Source of the DNA: an uncultured Desulfovibrio sp.
Lineage (GTDB): Bacteria; Desulfobacterota; Desulfovibrionia; Desulfovibrionales; Desulfovibrionaceae
DNA: 11,261 nucleotides
Assembly (NCBI GenBank): GCA_947177645.1
Contig: CAMWVJ010000010.1
Coordinates: 1 to 11,261 of the forward strand
Reading direction: 5' to 3'
The position numbers were made by a program, and so were the translations under genes. Of this stretch, positions 1-7,011 are shown piece after piece. Numbering within the stretch: the first letter of the stretch is position 1; each line of letters opens with the position of its first letter. The notes below the pieces were generated by a model. It was given only the letters and a program-made list of their open reading frames with translations, had not been told where the DNA came from and did no database searches.

Positions 1-43
1 CTAGCCGGGCTGGCCTTCGCGCGCTGTCGCTTGGAACAAATAT

Positions 44-81
44 CGCCGTCCGTTCCCCTTGCGGAGCGGGCGGCGTTTTTT
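44..81 (+). terminator. Rho-independent terminator of an upstream plus-strand unit
   Basis: A 13-bp stem pairs 44-56 with 63-75 and includes two G-U pairs. Its loop is the six bases at 57-62, and an uninterrupted run of six T follows at 76-81. This is a textbook intrinsic terminator for transcription entering from the left. The reverse orientation has no T tract, so it acts on the plus strand only. The gene it ends is outside the window; positions 1-43 hold no recognisable coding sequence, although a TAG at 2-4 could be that gene's stop. Confidence 0.85.
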
Positions 82-376
82 GTGGCTCGCTCGGGGGCCG
101 GAGCTGCCTCTGCTTCCGCTCCGCCGACACCTTCCCGCTGCCCCTGCGGGTGTGCTGCTTCCCTTATTTTCCCCTGCTCTCCCCCACTGGCTCCCTGCCA
201 CGTCCTGACAACGCCATCTACGCTCAGTACGGCCTCTGGCAGTCTCTGCTTTCGTTCTGCCTCCGCGGGCGGCTCTGCGTCCTTCGTTCGCGTCCCGCTC
301 TCCCTCGCTGCTCCCAGCCCCGCCATACCGAATACCCGCCATCCGCACCCGCGACTTCCCGGCGCCCGCGCCGCCA
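82..376. other. Pyrimidine-rich intergenic stretch, no gene seen
   Basis: About 295 bp between the upstream terminator and the guaB promoter contain no convincing gene. The open frames here on either strand are low in complexity, lack ribosome binding sites and match no family I recognise. The plus strand is strongly skewed: by hand count about 70 percent C+T between 121 and 360. A small 5-bp hairpin (134-138 with 146-150) is the only local structure noted. It could be a spacer, a decayed gene or an untranslated RNA; the sequence alone does not decide. Confidence 0.6.
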
Positions 377-405
377 TTGACATGGAAGGGGCCAGATGAT
401 AGGTT
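377..405 (+). promoter_or_regulatory. Sigma70-type promoter of the guaB operon
   Basis: A perfect -35 hexamer TTGACA lies at 377-382. After 17 bp comes a weaker -10, TAGGTT, at 400-405, preceded by TG at 397-398 as an extended -10 element. Initiation would fall near 411-413, giving a leader of about 37 nt before the guaB ATG at 449. That is too short for a known purine or ppGpp riboswitch. A Shine-Dalgarno sequence GGAGGAG sits just before the ATG. The local drop in GC content supports a promoter. Confidence 0.72.
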
Positions 406-410
406 AAGAA

Positions 411-423
411 GATAAATTTTATC
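411..423. promoter_or_regulatory. Small palindrome at the guaB start site, possible operator
   Basis: GATAAA-T-TTTATC is a perfect 6-1-6 inverted repeat covering the predicted transcription start of the guaB operon. Its position would suit a repressor that blocks initiation. It does not resemble the PurR box of Enterobacteria as I know it, and short AT-rich palindromes arise easily by chance, so the regulatory role is inference. Confidence 0.3.
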
Positions 424-448
424 CTGTTGTTAGCCTTCGGGAGGAGCC

Positions 449-1906
449 ATGTTCACCAATCGCGGCAAGGCGCTGACCTTTGACGACATCCTGCTTATTC
501 CGGGATATTCCGACATCACGCCCGACGCCGTGGACATCACGACCTGGCTCACCCCGTCCATCCCCCTGCGCATCCCCCTGCTCTCTGCGGCCATGGATAC
601 GGTGACGGAATCGGCCATGGCCATCTCCATGGCGCGCATGGGCGGCATCGGCATCATCCACAAGAACATGCCCATCGCCCGGCAGCGGCTCGAGGTCGAG
701 CGCGTCAAGAAAAGCGAAAGCGGCATGATCCTCGATCCCGTGACCATCTCTTCCGGGCAGACCGTGCAGGAAGCCCTTGACCTCATGCGCGATTACCGCG
801 TTTCGGGCCTGCCGGTGGTGGACGGCGACACGCTCGTGGGCATCCTCACCAACCGCGATGTCCGCTTTGTGGAGGACGCCAGCGCCGTGCGCGTGGCCGA
901 GGTCATGACCGGCGACCGCCTCATCACCGTGCCCATGGGCACCTCGCTTGAAGAGGCCAAGCATCATCTGCATGAGCACCGCATCGAAAAACTCCTCGTG
1001 GTGGACGAGAACCAGCGCCTGCGCGGCCTCATCACCATGAAGGACATCGACAAGGTGCAGAAATACCCCAACGCCTGCAAGGACGCCAACGGGCGCCTGC
1101 GCGTGGGCGCGGCCATCGGCATCGGCAAGGATTCCGAGGCCAGGGCCGCGCAGCTCCTCGAGGCCGGGGCGGACGTGCTCGTGCTGGATTCGGCGCACGG
1201 CCATTCGGTCAATGTGCTCAACGCCATCCGCAACGTGAAGGCGAGCTTCCCCAACTGCCAGCTCATCGCGGGCAACGTGGCCACTTACGAGGGCGCGCGC
1301 GCCATCCTCGAGGCCGGCGCGGACGCGGTCAAGGTGGGCATCGGGCCCGGCTCCATCTGCACCACGCGCATCGTGGCCGGCGTGGGCGTGCCGCAGGTCA
1401 CGGCGGTCATGGACGGCGGCCGCGCCGCGCGCGAGATGGACCGCTGCTGCATCGCCGACGGCGGCATCAAGTTTTCGGGCGACATCGTGAAAGCCCTCGT
1501 GGTGGGCGCGCACTCGGTAATGATCGGCTCGCTCTTCGCCGGCACCGAGGAAAGCCCGGGCGAGACCATCCTCTATCAGGGCCGCACCTACAAGATCTAT
1601 CGCGGCATGGGCTCCATCGACGCCATGAAGGAAGGCAGCTCCGACCGCTACTTCCAGGAAAAGACCAAGAAGCTCGTGCCCGAGGGCATCGTGGGCCGCG
1701 TGCCCTACCGCGGGCCGGTCATGGAGGCCGTGTACCAGCTCATGGGAGGCTTGCGCTCCGGCATGGGCTATGTGGGCGCGCACAATCTCGACGACCTTTT
1801 CCGCAACACCACCTTCTGCGAGAGCTCCGCGGCGGGCCTGCGCGAGAGCCATGTGCACGATGTGGTCATCACCAAGGAAGCGCCCAATTATCGGATAGAG
1901 AATTAG
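449..1906 (+). CDS. guaB: Inosine-5'-monophosphate dehydrogenase
   Basis: GuaB oxidises IMP to XMP with NAD+, the committed cytoplasmic step of guanine nucleotide synthesis. The 485-residue protein has the usual bacterial length. Its (beta/alpha)8 catalytic core is interrupted by two CBS domains at about residues 93-148 and 151-207, which in this family bind adenine and guanine nucleotides and modulate activity. Visible landmarks are the DSAHGHS motif (247-253), the catalytic loop GSICTTR with nucleophile Cys304, the IMP-binding motif DGGIKFSGD, the GMGS segment and the flap sequence GRVPYRG. The start is fixed by a strong GGAGGAG ribosome binding site and by the N-terminal motif [14 protein letters not shown], typical of IMPDH. 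It is the first gene after the promoter at 377-405. guaA follows after 36 nt and performs the next reaction. Nothing is unusual in the protein. Confidence 0.98.
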   Translation: MFTNRGKALTFDDILLIPGYSDITPDAVDITTWLTPSIPLRIPLLSAAMDTVTESAMAISMARMGGIGIIHKNMPIARQRLEVERVKKSESGMILDPVTISSGQTVQEALDLMRDYRVSGLPVVDGDTLVGILTNRDVRFVEDASAVRVAEVMTGDRLITVPMGTSLEEAKHHLHEHRIEKLLVVDENQRLRGLITMKDIDKVQKYPNACKDANGRLRVGAAIGIGKDSEARAAQLLEAGADVLVLDSAHGHSVNVLNAIRNVKASFPNCQLIAGNVATYEGARAILEAGADAVKVGIGPGSICTTRIVAGVGVPQVTAVMDGGRAAREMDRCCIADGGIKFSGDIVKALVVGAHSVMIGSLFAGTEESPGETILYQGRTYKIYRGMGSIDAMKEGSSDRYFQEKTKKLVPEGIVGRVPYRGPVMEAVYQLMGGLRSGMGYVGAHNLDDLFRNTTFCESSAAGLRESHVHDVVITKEAPNYRIEN

Positions 1907-1942
1907 GGCGCACCGGCAACGCGCCGCACAACAGGGAGCCTT

Positions 1943-3487
1943 ATGCCGCACTCCAGGGTCATCATCATCGACTACGGCTCGCAGGTCACGCAGATCATCG
2001 CCCGCAGGACGCGCGAGGCGGGCGTGTATTCCGAGATCCATTCCTGCGTCACGCCGGCCGCGGAGGTGGCGGCCATGAAGCCCTCGGCCATCATCCTTTC
2101 CGGGGGGCCGGCCAGCGTGGGCGAAAAGGATGCGCCGAAGCTCGACCCGGGCCTGCTCGAGCTGGGGGTGCCCGTGCTCGGCATCTGCTACGGCATGCAG
2201 CTCATCGCGCAGCAGCTCGGCGGCGGGCTCGCGCAATCCCTCACGCGGGAATACGGCCCGGCCGAACTCACCATGACCGCGCCCTGCGCCCTCTGGACCG
2301 GGCTTGACCGCAAGGCCCCGACGCGCGTGTGGATGAGCCACGGCGACAAGGTGGCGTCCGTGCCGCCGGGCTTCACCGTGACCGGCAGCACCGAGACCCT
2401 CGCCATCGCGGCCATGGCCGACGAGGCGCGCAAGATCTACGCCGTGCAGTTCCACCCCGAGGTGCACCACAGCGTGGACGGCGAGCAGATGCTCGAAAAC
2501 TTCCTTTTCGAGGTGGCCCATTGCACGCCGGACTGGACCATGGCCTCCTTTGTGGAGCGGGCCGTGGCCGAGGCCGCGGAAAAGGTGGGCGACCGGCACG
2601 TTGTCTGCGCGCTTTCCGGCGGCATCGACTCCACAGTTGTGGCGGCGCTGCTCCAGCGGGCCATCGGCGACCGGCTGCACTGCATCTTTGTGGATAACGG
2701 CCTCTTGCGCTTCAACGAGGCCGAAGAAGTGACCACCTTCCTGCGCGAGCACTTTCACCTCAATCTCACCGTGGTAGACGCGCGCGAGCGTTTCCTCACC
2801 CTGCTCAAGGGCGTGGAAGACCCGGAAAAGAAGCGCAAGATCATCGGCCACGCCTTCATCGACATCTTTCAGGAAGAGGCCGAAAAGCTGCCGCAGGTGG
2901 ACTTTCTCGCACAGGGCACGCTCTATCCCGATGTCATCGAGTCCGTGTCGCACAAGGGGCCGAGCGCGGTCATCAAGAGCCACCACAATGTGGGGGGCCT
3001 GCCCGAGACCATGAAGCTCGCGCTCATCGAGCCCCTGCGCGAGCTCTTCAAGGACGAGGTGCGCAAGGTGGCGGCCGAGCTCGGCATGCCGGATTCCATC
3101 GTCTGGCGGCATCCCTTCCCGGGGCCGGGCCTCGCCATCCGCGTGCTCGGCGAGGTGCGCGAGGACAGGCTCGACATCCTGCGCCGCGCCGACAGGATCG
3201 TTCAGGAGGAATTGCGCGCCGCCGGCTGGTACCGCAAGGTCTGGCAGGGCTTCGCCGTGCTTCTGCCGCTGCGCACCGTGGGCGTCATGGGCGACGGCCG
3301 CACCTATGAGAACGTCATCGCGCTGCGCGTGGTGGACAGCGTGGACGCCATGACCGCGGACTGGTCGCGCCTGCCGCCGGAGCTTCTGGCGCGCATCTCC
3401 GGGCGCATCATCAGCGAGGTCAAGGGCGTCAACCGCGTGGTCTACGACATCTCCTCCAAGCCGCCCAGCACCATCGAGTGGGAATAG
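1943..3487 (+). CDS. guaA: GMP synthase (glutamine-hydrolysing)
   Basis: GuaA aminates XMP to GMP using ATP and glutamine, completing the branch begun by GuaB. At 514 residues it is the usual single-chain bacterial form. The class I glutamine amidotransferase domain (about 5-190) has nucleophile Cys82 in LGICYGMQ and the His171/Glu173 pair in FHPEV. The ATP pyrophosphatase domain (about 200-395) carries the P-loop SGGIDS at 225-230. The C-terminal dimerisation domain contains [11 protein letters not shown] and ends PPSTIEWE, the canonical GuaA terminus. The start has a GGGAG ribosome binding site four nt before the ATG. The 36-nt gap to guaB shows no terminator, so the two are probably co-transcribed. 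tatB follows after only 9 nt, which extends the operon. Confidence 0.98.
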   Translation: MPHSRVIIIDYGSQVTQIIARRTREAGVYSEIHSCVTPAAEVAAMKPSAIILSGGPASVGEKDAPKLDPGLLELGVPVLGICYGMQLIAQQLGGGLAQSLTREYGPAELTMTAPCALWTGLDRKAPTRVWMSHGDKVASVPPGFTVTGSTETLAIAAMADEARKIYAVQFHPEVHHSVDGEQMLENFLFEVAHCTPDWTMASFVERAVAEAAEKVGDRHVVCALSGGIDSTVVAALLQRAIGDRLHCIFVDNGLLRFNEAEEVTTFLREHFHLNLTVVDARERFLTLLKGVEDPEKKRKIIGHAFIDIFQEEAEKLPQVDFLAQGTLYPDVIESVSHKGPSAVIKSHHNVGGLPETMKLALIEPLRELFKDEVRKVAAELGMPDSIVWRHPFPGPGLAIRVLGEVREDRLDILRRADRIVQEELRAAGWYRKVWQGFAVLLPLRTVGVMGDGRTYENVIALRVVDSVDAMTADWSRLPPELLARISGRIISEVKGVNRVVYDISSKPPSTIEWE

Positions 3488-3496
3488 GGGGACGCC

Positions 3497-3973
3497 ATGT
3501 TCGGCATCGGCAGCACCGAACTCCTCGTCATCCTCCTGGTGGCGCTCATCGTGCTCGGGCCCAAGAGCCTCGCCAAGGTGTCCCGCAGCTTGGGCAAGGC
3601 CATGGGCGAATTCCGGCGCGTCTCCACCGATTTTCAGCGCACCCTCAATGCCGAATCCGCCGAGGCCGATTTGCGCGAGCAGGAGGCGGCGCGGCGCCGC
3701 AAGGAAGCCGCTGGCGCAGCGGCCGCGGAAAAGCCGGCACCGGCGCACCACGCGCATGAAGCCGCGGCTGCCGCCACTGCCGATGAAGCCGACAGCCTCA
3801 CCGCGCCGGAGGGCAGCCCGCTCGCCGAAGCGCTCGCCAAGGCCCGCGCCGAGGCCGAAGCCGCAACGGCCGCCGCGCCTGACAGCGGGCAGACGGCACC
3901 CGCCGCTCCCGGCGCACCAGATGTCCCTGCGGCTGCCTCCAGCGCCCGGCCCGAGGACGGCCCGCGCGCATGA
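3497..3973 (+). CDS. tatB: Twin-arginine translocase subunit TatB
   Basis: TatB partners TatC in the membrane receptor that recognises folded proteins with twin-arginine signal peptides. The 158-residue protein starts with the TatA/B signature: a short periplasmic N-terminus, Glu8 before a single membrane helix (about 8-20), and a Gly21-Pro22 hinge. LGP at this point favours TatB over TatA, which usually has FG. An amphipathic helix (about 24-50) follows, then a charged segment and a long Ala/Glu/Pro-rich tail (about 65-158) that looks disordered. A GGGGGA ribosome binding site lies just before the ATG. Its stop overlaps the tatC start as ATGA, fitting a 1:1 TatB-TatC complex. No tatA lies in the window. 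A role as a combined TatA/TatB protein cannot be excluded. Confidence 0.9.
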   Translation: MFGIGSTELLVILLVALIVLGPKSLAKVSRSLGKAMGEFRRVSTDFQRTLNAESAEADLREQEAARRRKEAAGAAAAEKPAPAHHAHEAAAAATADEADSLTAPEGSPLAEALAKARAEAEAATAAAPDSGQTAPAAPGAPDVPAAASSARPEDGPRA

Positions 3974-5010
3974 GCACTCCCTCGCCCACGCAGGAGCCGG
4001 CCCCCTTCGAGACTTCCCTCTCCGGCCTTGAATGGCAGCCGGATACGGAGGCCGGGGCCGGCGCGCCGCCAGACGGGCCGCCGCCCGCATCCGACGCCTT
4101 CCCCCACGCCCCCGAGCCTTCCCAGCCGCCGGCCACAACGCCCGCTGGGCAGGCTCCGGCCCCGCACGATGCCCCCGAGGCCGAGGGCGGCGAGCCCATG
4201 GGCCTCATGGACCATCTCTCCGAGCTGCGCCGCCGGCTCGTGCGCTGCTGCATCGCCGTGGGCATCGGCTTCGGCATCTGCTGGGCCGTGGTGGACCCCA
4301 TTTTCGATGTGCTCATCCATCCCCTGCTCGCCGTGCTGCCGGCCGGCACCCACGCCCAGTATACCACGCTCCCCGAGGCCTTCTTCACCCGCATGTATAT
4401 CGCCTTCGTGGCGGGCGTCTTTCTGGCGAGCCCGGCCATCTTCTACCAGATTTGGGCTTTTGTGGCGCCGGGCCTCTATGACGAGGAAAAGCGCCATATC
4501 CTGCCCATCGCCTTTCTCTCGGCCGTTTTTTTCATCGCCGGCGGCGCCTTCTGCTATTTCATCGTCTTCCCCTTCGCCTTCAGCTTTTTCGTGAGCTATT
4601 CCACGCCCGACATCGTGATCACGCCCAAGGTGAGCGACTACCTGAGCTTCGTGCTCAAATTGCTCATCGCCTTTGGCCTGATCTTCGAGATGCCCATCTT
4701 CACGCTCTTTCTCGCGCGCATGGGCATCCTCACCGCCGCCATGATGCGCAGGGGGCGGCGGTACGCCATCGTGGGCATCTTCATCCTTGCGGCCATCCTC
4801 ACGCCGCCGGACGTGGTCTCGCAACTGCTCATGGCCTGCCCCATGCTCCTCCTCTATGAGGCGAGCATCTGGGTGGCCGCGGCCTTTGGCAAAAAGCGCA
4901 AGGCCCCGGCGGAAAAAGCGCCGGAAAAGGCCGGTGAAGGCACCGCGCAGGAAAACCCCGAACACGACGCCGGCAAGACGCCGGGCGCAGGCCCCGAGGA
5001 GAAGCCATGA
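3970..5010 (+). CDS. tatC: Twin-arginine translocase subunit TatC, extended tails
   Basis: TatC is the six-helix inner-membrane core of the Tat receptor and binds the twin-arginine motif. The conserved domain runs from about residue 77 ([14 protein letters not shown]) to 307. It includes [26 protein letters not shown] (Glu173, equivalent by my alignment to E. coli Glu103), FGLIFEMP (Glu240, equivalent to Glu170) and LTPPDVVSQ. At 346 residues it is nearly 100 longer than typical TatC. Residues 1-76 are a Pro/Ala/Glu-rich segment without membrane helices, and 308-346 form a charged cytoplasmic tail. The start at 3970 is supported by the ATGA overlap with tatB. An internal ATG at 4198 would give a normal-length protein but has only a weak upstream ribosome binding site. 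It overlaps hisB by 4 nt. Confidence 0.95.
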   Translation: MSTPSPTQEPAPFETSLSGLEWQPDTEAGAGAPPDGPPPASDAFPHAPEPSQPPATTPAGQAPAPHDAPEAEGGEPMGLMDHLSELRRRLVRCCIAVGIGFGICWAVVDPIFDVLIHPLLAVLPAGTHAQYTTLPEAFFTRMYIAFVAGVFLASPAIFYQIWAFVAPGLYDEEKRHILPIAFLSAVFFIAGGAFCYFIVFPFAFSFFVSYSTPDIVITPKVSDYLSFVLKLLIAFGLIFEMPIFTLFLARMGILTAAMMRRGRRYAIVGIFILAAILTPPDVVSQLLMACPMLLLYEASIWVAAAFGKKRKAPAEKAPEKAGEGTAQENPEHDAGKTPGAGPEEKP

Positions 5011-5612
5011 GCGACGCCCTCCCCCTCCGGCGCGCGGAATTTGCGCGCAGCACCAGGGAAACGGACATCCGTGCCGCCCTTACCCTTGACGGCGCGGGCG
5101 AGACCGACGTTCACACCGGCATCGGCCTCCTCGACCACCTGCTCACGCTCACCATGTTCTGGGCGGAGATGGACCTCTCCCTCTCTTGCAAGGGCGACCT
5201 CGAGGTGGACGCGCACCACAGCGCGGAGGACACCGGCCTCGCGGTGGGCACGGCCCTGCGCGAGGCCTTGGGCGACCGCGCCGGCATCGCCCGCGTGGGG
5301 CACGGCCGCGTGCCCATGGACGAGGCGCTGGCCGATGTGGTCGTCGACCTCTCCGGGCGCCCGTGGCTGGAGTGGCGCGGCGATGAACTGTTGCCGCCGG
5401 TCATCGCCGGGGAGGAGAAGGACCTCTGGCGCGAGTTTTACAAGGCCCTCGCCAGCGCGGCGCGCTGCAACCTGCATATTTCCTTTTTGTACGGCAAGAA
5501 CGGCCATCACCTCCTCGAATCGGCGGCCAAGGGCCTCGGGCTTGCGCTCGGCCAGGCCGTGCGCCGCAGGGGGACGCACATCAGAAGCACCAAGGGAGGC
5601 CTGGACTCATGA
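5007..5612 (+). CDS. hisB: Imidazoleglycerol-phosphate dehydratase (monofunctional)
   Basis: HisB dehydrates imidazole glycerol phosphate to imidazole acetol phosphate in histidine synthesis. The 201-residue protein is the single-domain form, lacking the phosphatase domain fused in E. coli. The metal-binding elements are present: LLDH (His44), DAHHSAED (His70, His71, Glu74), NLHIS (His157) and GKNGHHLLE (His167, His168, Glu171). VPMDEALAD and the C-terminal STKGGL are also seen. Two normally conserved spots differ: the HG dipeptide after the LDH motif is Trp52-Ala53 here, and the aromatic residue before Lys175 in the second family signature is Ala174. A GAGGAG ribosome binding site precedes the ATG, which overlaps the tatC stop. 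The stop overlaps the next gene by 4 nt. Confidence 0.95.
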   Translation: MSDALPLRRAEFARSTRETDIRAALTLDGAGETDVHTGIGLLDHLLTLTMFWAEMDLSLSCKGDLEVDAHHSAEDTGLAVGTALREALGDRAGIARVGHGRVPMDEALADVVVDLSGRPWLEWRGDELLPPVIAGEEKDLWREFYKALASAARCNLHISFLYGKNGHHLLESAAKGLGLALGQAVRRRGTHIRSTKGGLDS

Positions 5613-6274
5613 CCAAACGCCATCTGCCCTGCCTGTCCATCATCTTCGCGGCCGCGCTCGCGCTGGCGCTGGCCGCCTGCGCCCGGCAGCCCGCCAGCAC
5701 CGCGGACGTGCCCCGGCATGTGCCGTCAAGCTACAAGATCTCGGTGGCGCCCTTCACCCAGCCGCTGCACCCCGGGCAGCTCATCGTGGGCCAGATCCCC
5801 GAGCCGCAGGGCCGCATCCCGCACGACGCGCTCGTGGCGCTGGACAGGGAATTGCGCGAAGTGCTCATCACGGGCACCAACCGGCAGTACACCTTCATCC
5901 CGCGCCAGAACCTGCCGCCCGACCTCACCAATGCCCACAGCACGGGCCAGCCCGGGGCGCTGCCCCGCTGGGTGGCCTATGGCCGGCAGCACGGCGCGCA
6001 GTACCTGCTCATCCCGCAGGTGCTCGACTGGCACGAACGCGAAGGCTCGAGCGCGGGCGTGACGCAGTCGGCGCATGTACGCGTGGAGTTCTTCCTCGTC
6101 AACGTGGCCGAGGGCGAGCTCGGCAACCGCTCCATCTTTGAGGAAAAGCAGGTGGGCCTCACCGAAAACCTGCTCACGGTGGGCGAATTTTTCAAGCGCA
6201 AGGGCACCTGGGTCTCCGCGCAGGAGCTGGCCGTGGACGGCATGCAAAAGGCCGTGAAGGACCTCGGGCTGTGA
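5609..6274 (+). CDS. Putative outer-envelope lipoprotein of unknown function
   Basis: I do not recognise the family of this 221-residue protein. It begins with a typical lipoprotein signal: charged MTKRH, a hydrophobic stretch (about 8-20) and the lipobox LAAC with Cys24 as the acylation site. The mature part shows alternating predicted strands and helices: YKISVAPF, then a helix near 75-90, QYTFIPR, a helix, [23 protein letters not shown] and a C-terminal helix. This pattern is reminiscent of small alpha/beta envelope lipoproteins such as the CsgG, LpoB or TolB N-terminal type, but that is fold-level inference only. No enzymatic motif is visible. It is joined to hisB by ATGA and to hisA by GTGA, so it is made with both. 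Ser or Ala rather than Asp after Cys24 usually means outer-membrane sorting; here the residue is Ala25. Confidence 0.85.
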   Translation: MTKRHLPCLSIIFAAALALALAACARQPASTADVPRHVPSSYKISVAPFTQPLHPGQLIVGQIPEPQGRIPHDALVALDRELREVLITGTNRQYTFIPRQNLPPDLTNAHSTGQPGALPRWVAYGRQHGAQYLLIPQVLDWHEREGSSAGVTQSAHVRVEFFLVNVAEGELGNRSIFEEKQVGLTENLLTVGEFFKRKGTWVSAQELAVDGMQKAVKDLGL

Positions 6275-7011
6275 TCATCTTTCCCGCGGTCGACATCAAG
6301 GGGGGCAAGGCGGTGCGGCTTCGCCGCGGCCGCGCGGACGACGCCACCGTCTTCGCCGACGACCCGGCCGAGGCGGCCCGCCACTGGGAGCGCCTGGGCG
6401 CCCGCTGGCTGCATGTGGTGGATCTGGACGGCGCCTTTGACGGCCATGCCGCCAGCGGGGCCATCGTGGGCCGCATCTGCGTGGGGGCCGGCATCCCCGT
6501 GCAGCTCGGCGGCGGCATCCGCGATGCGGACGCGGCCCGCGCCTATCTGGACGCCGGGGTCACGCGGCTCATCATCGGCACCATGGCGCTGGAGGAGCCG
6601 GAAAAATTCGCAGCGCTCTGCCGCGCCTTCCCGGGGAAGATCGGCGTTTCGCTGGACGCGGCCGACGGCCGGCTTAAAAGCCGGGGCTGGGTGGCCGACA
6701 CGGGCCTCACCGTGGCGGACGTGCTCCCGCGCCTTGAGGATGCGGGCGCGGCCTTCATCATCTATACGGATATCGAGCGCGACGGCATGCACAGCGGCGT
6801 CAATGTGGACGCGCTGACGCGCCTCGTGCGCGCGGCCCATGTGCCGGTCATTGCGGCCGGCGGCGTGTCCACGCTGGAGGATGTGCAACGCCTCTACCCG
6901 CTCAGCCGGGAAGGGCTGGAAGGCGTCATCAGCGGCCGCGCCCTCTACGAGGGCACGCTCGACCTCCCGGCGGCCCTTGCCTGGGTGGCGGAGCAGGAGG
7001 CCCGCGCCTAG
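6271..7011 (+). CDS. hisA: Phosphoribosylformimino-AICAR phosphate isomerase
   Basis: HisA is a (beta/alpha)8 isomerase that converts ProFAR to PRFAR, the step before HisF/HisH in histidine synthesis. The 246-residue length is normal. Catalytic Asp8 lies in [14 protein letters not shown], and the second catalytic residue, Asp129, is in GVSLDAADG. The phosphate-binding loops LGGGIRD and AAGGVST and the family segment YTDIERDGM are all clear. The start is GTG, chosen because the family N-terminus begins exactly there and because it overlaps the lipoprotein stop as GTGA; a weak AAGGA lies upstream. It is the last gene of the plus-strand run. Its TAG stop is interleaved with the uvrA stop on the other strand, and no terminator is visible after it. 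Confidence 0.97.
   Translation: MIIFPAVDIKGGKAVRLRRGRADDATVFADDPAEAARHWERLGARWLHVVDLDGAFDGHAASGAIVGRICVGAGIPVQLGGGIRDADAARAYLDAGVTRLIIGTMALEEPEKFAALCRAFPGKIGVSLDAADGRLKSRGWVADTGLTVADVLPRLEDAGAAFIIYTDIERDGMHSGVNVDALTRLVRAAHVPVIAAGGVSTLEDVQRLYPLSREGLEGVISGRALYEGTLDLPAALAWVAEQEARA

Noticed and set aside
1..348. Minus-strand open frame of 115 codons in the left spacer
   Set aside because: Its Gly/Arg/Ala-rich low-complexity composition comes from the pyrimidine-rich strand; it also crosses the terminator and has no plausible start signal.
424..448. Riboswitch or attenuator in the guaB leader
   Set aside because: The predicted leader is only about 37 nt, too short for the known purine, PRPP or ppGpp aptamers.
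419..4138. Minus-strand open frame of 1239 codons opposite guaB, guaA and tatB
   Set aside because: It is antisense to certain genes in GC-rich DNA, where the opposite frame seldom meets stops. The product is His/Gly/Ala/Arg-rich, with no family resemblance and no ribosome binding site.
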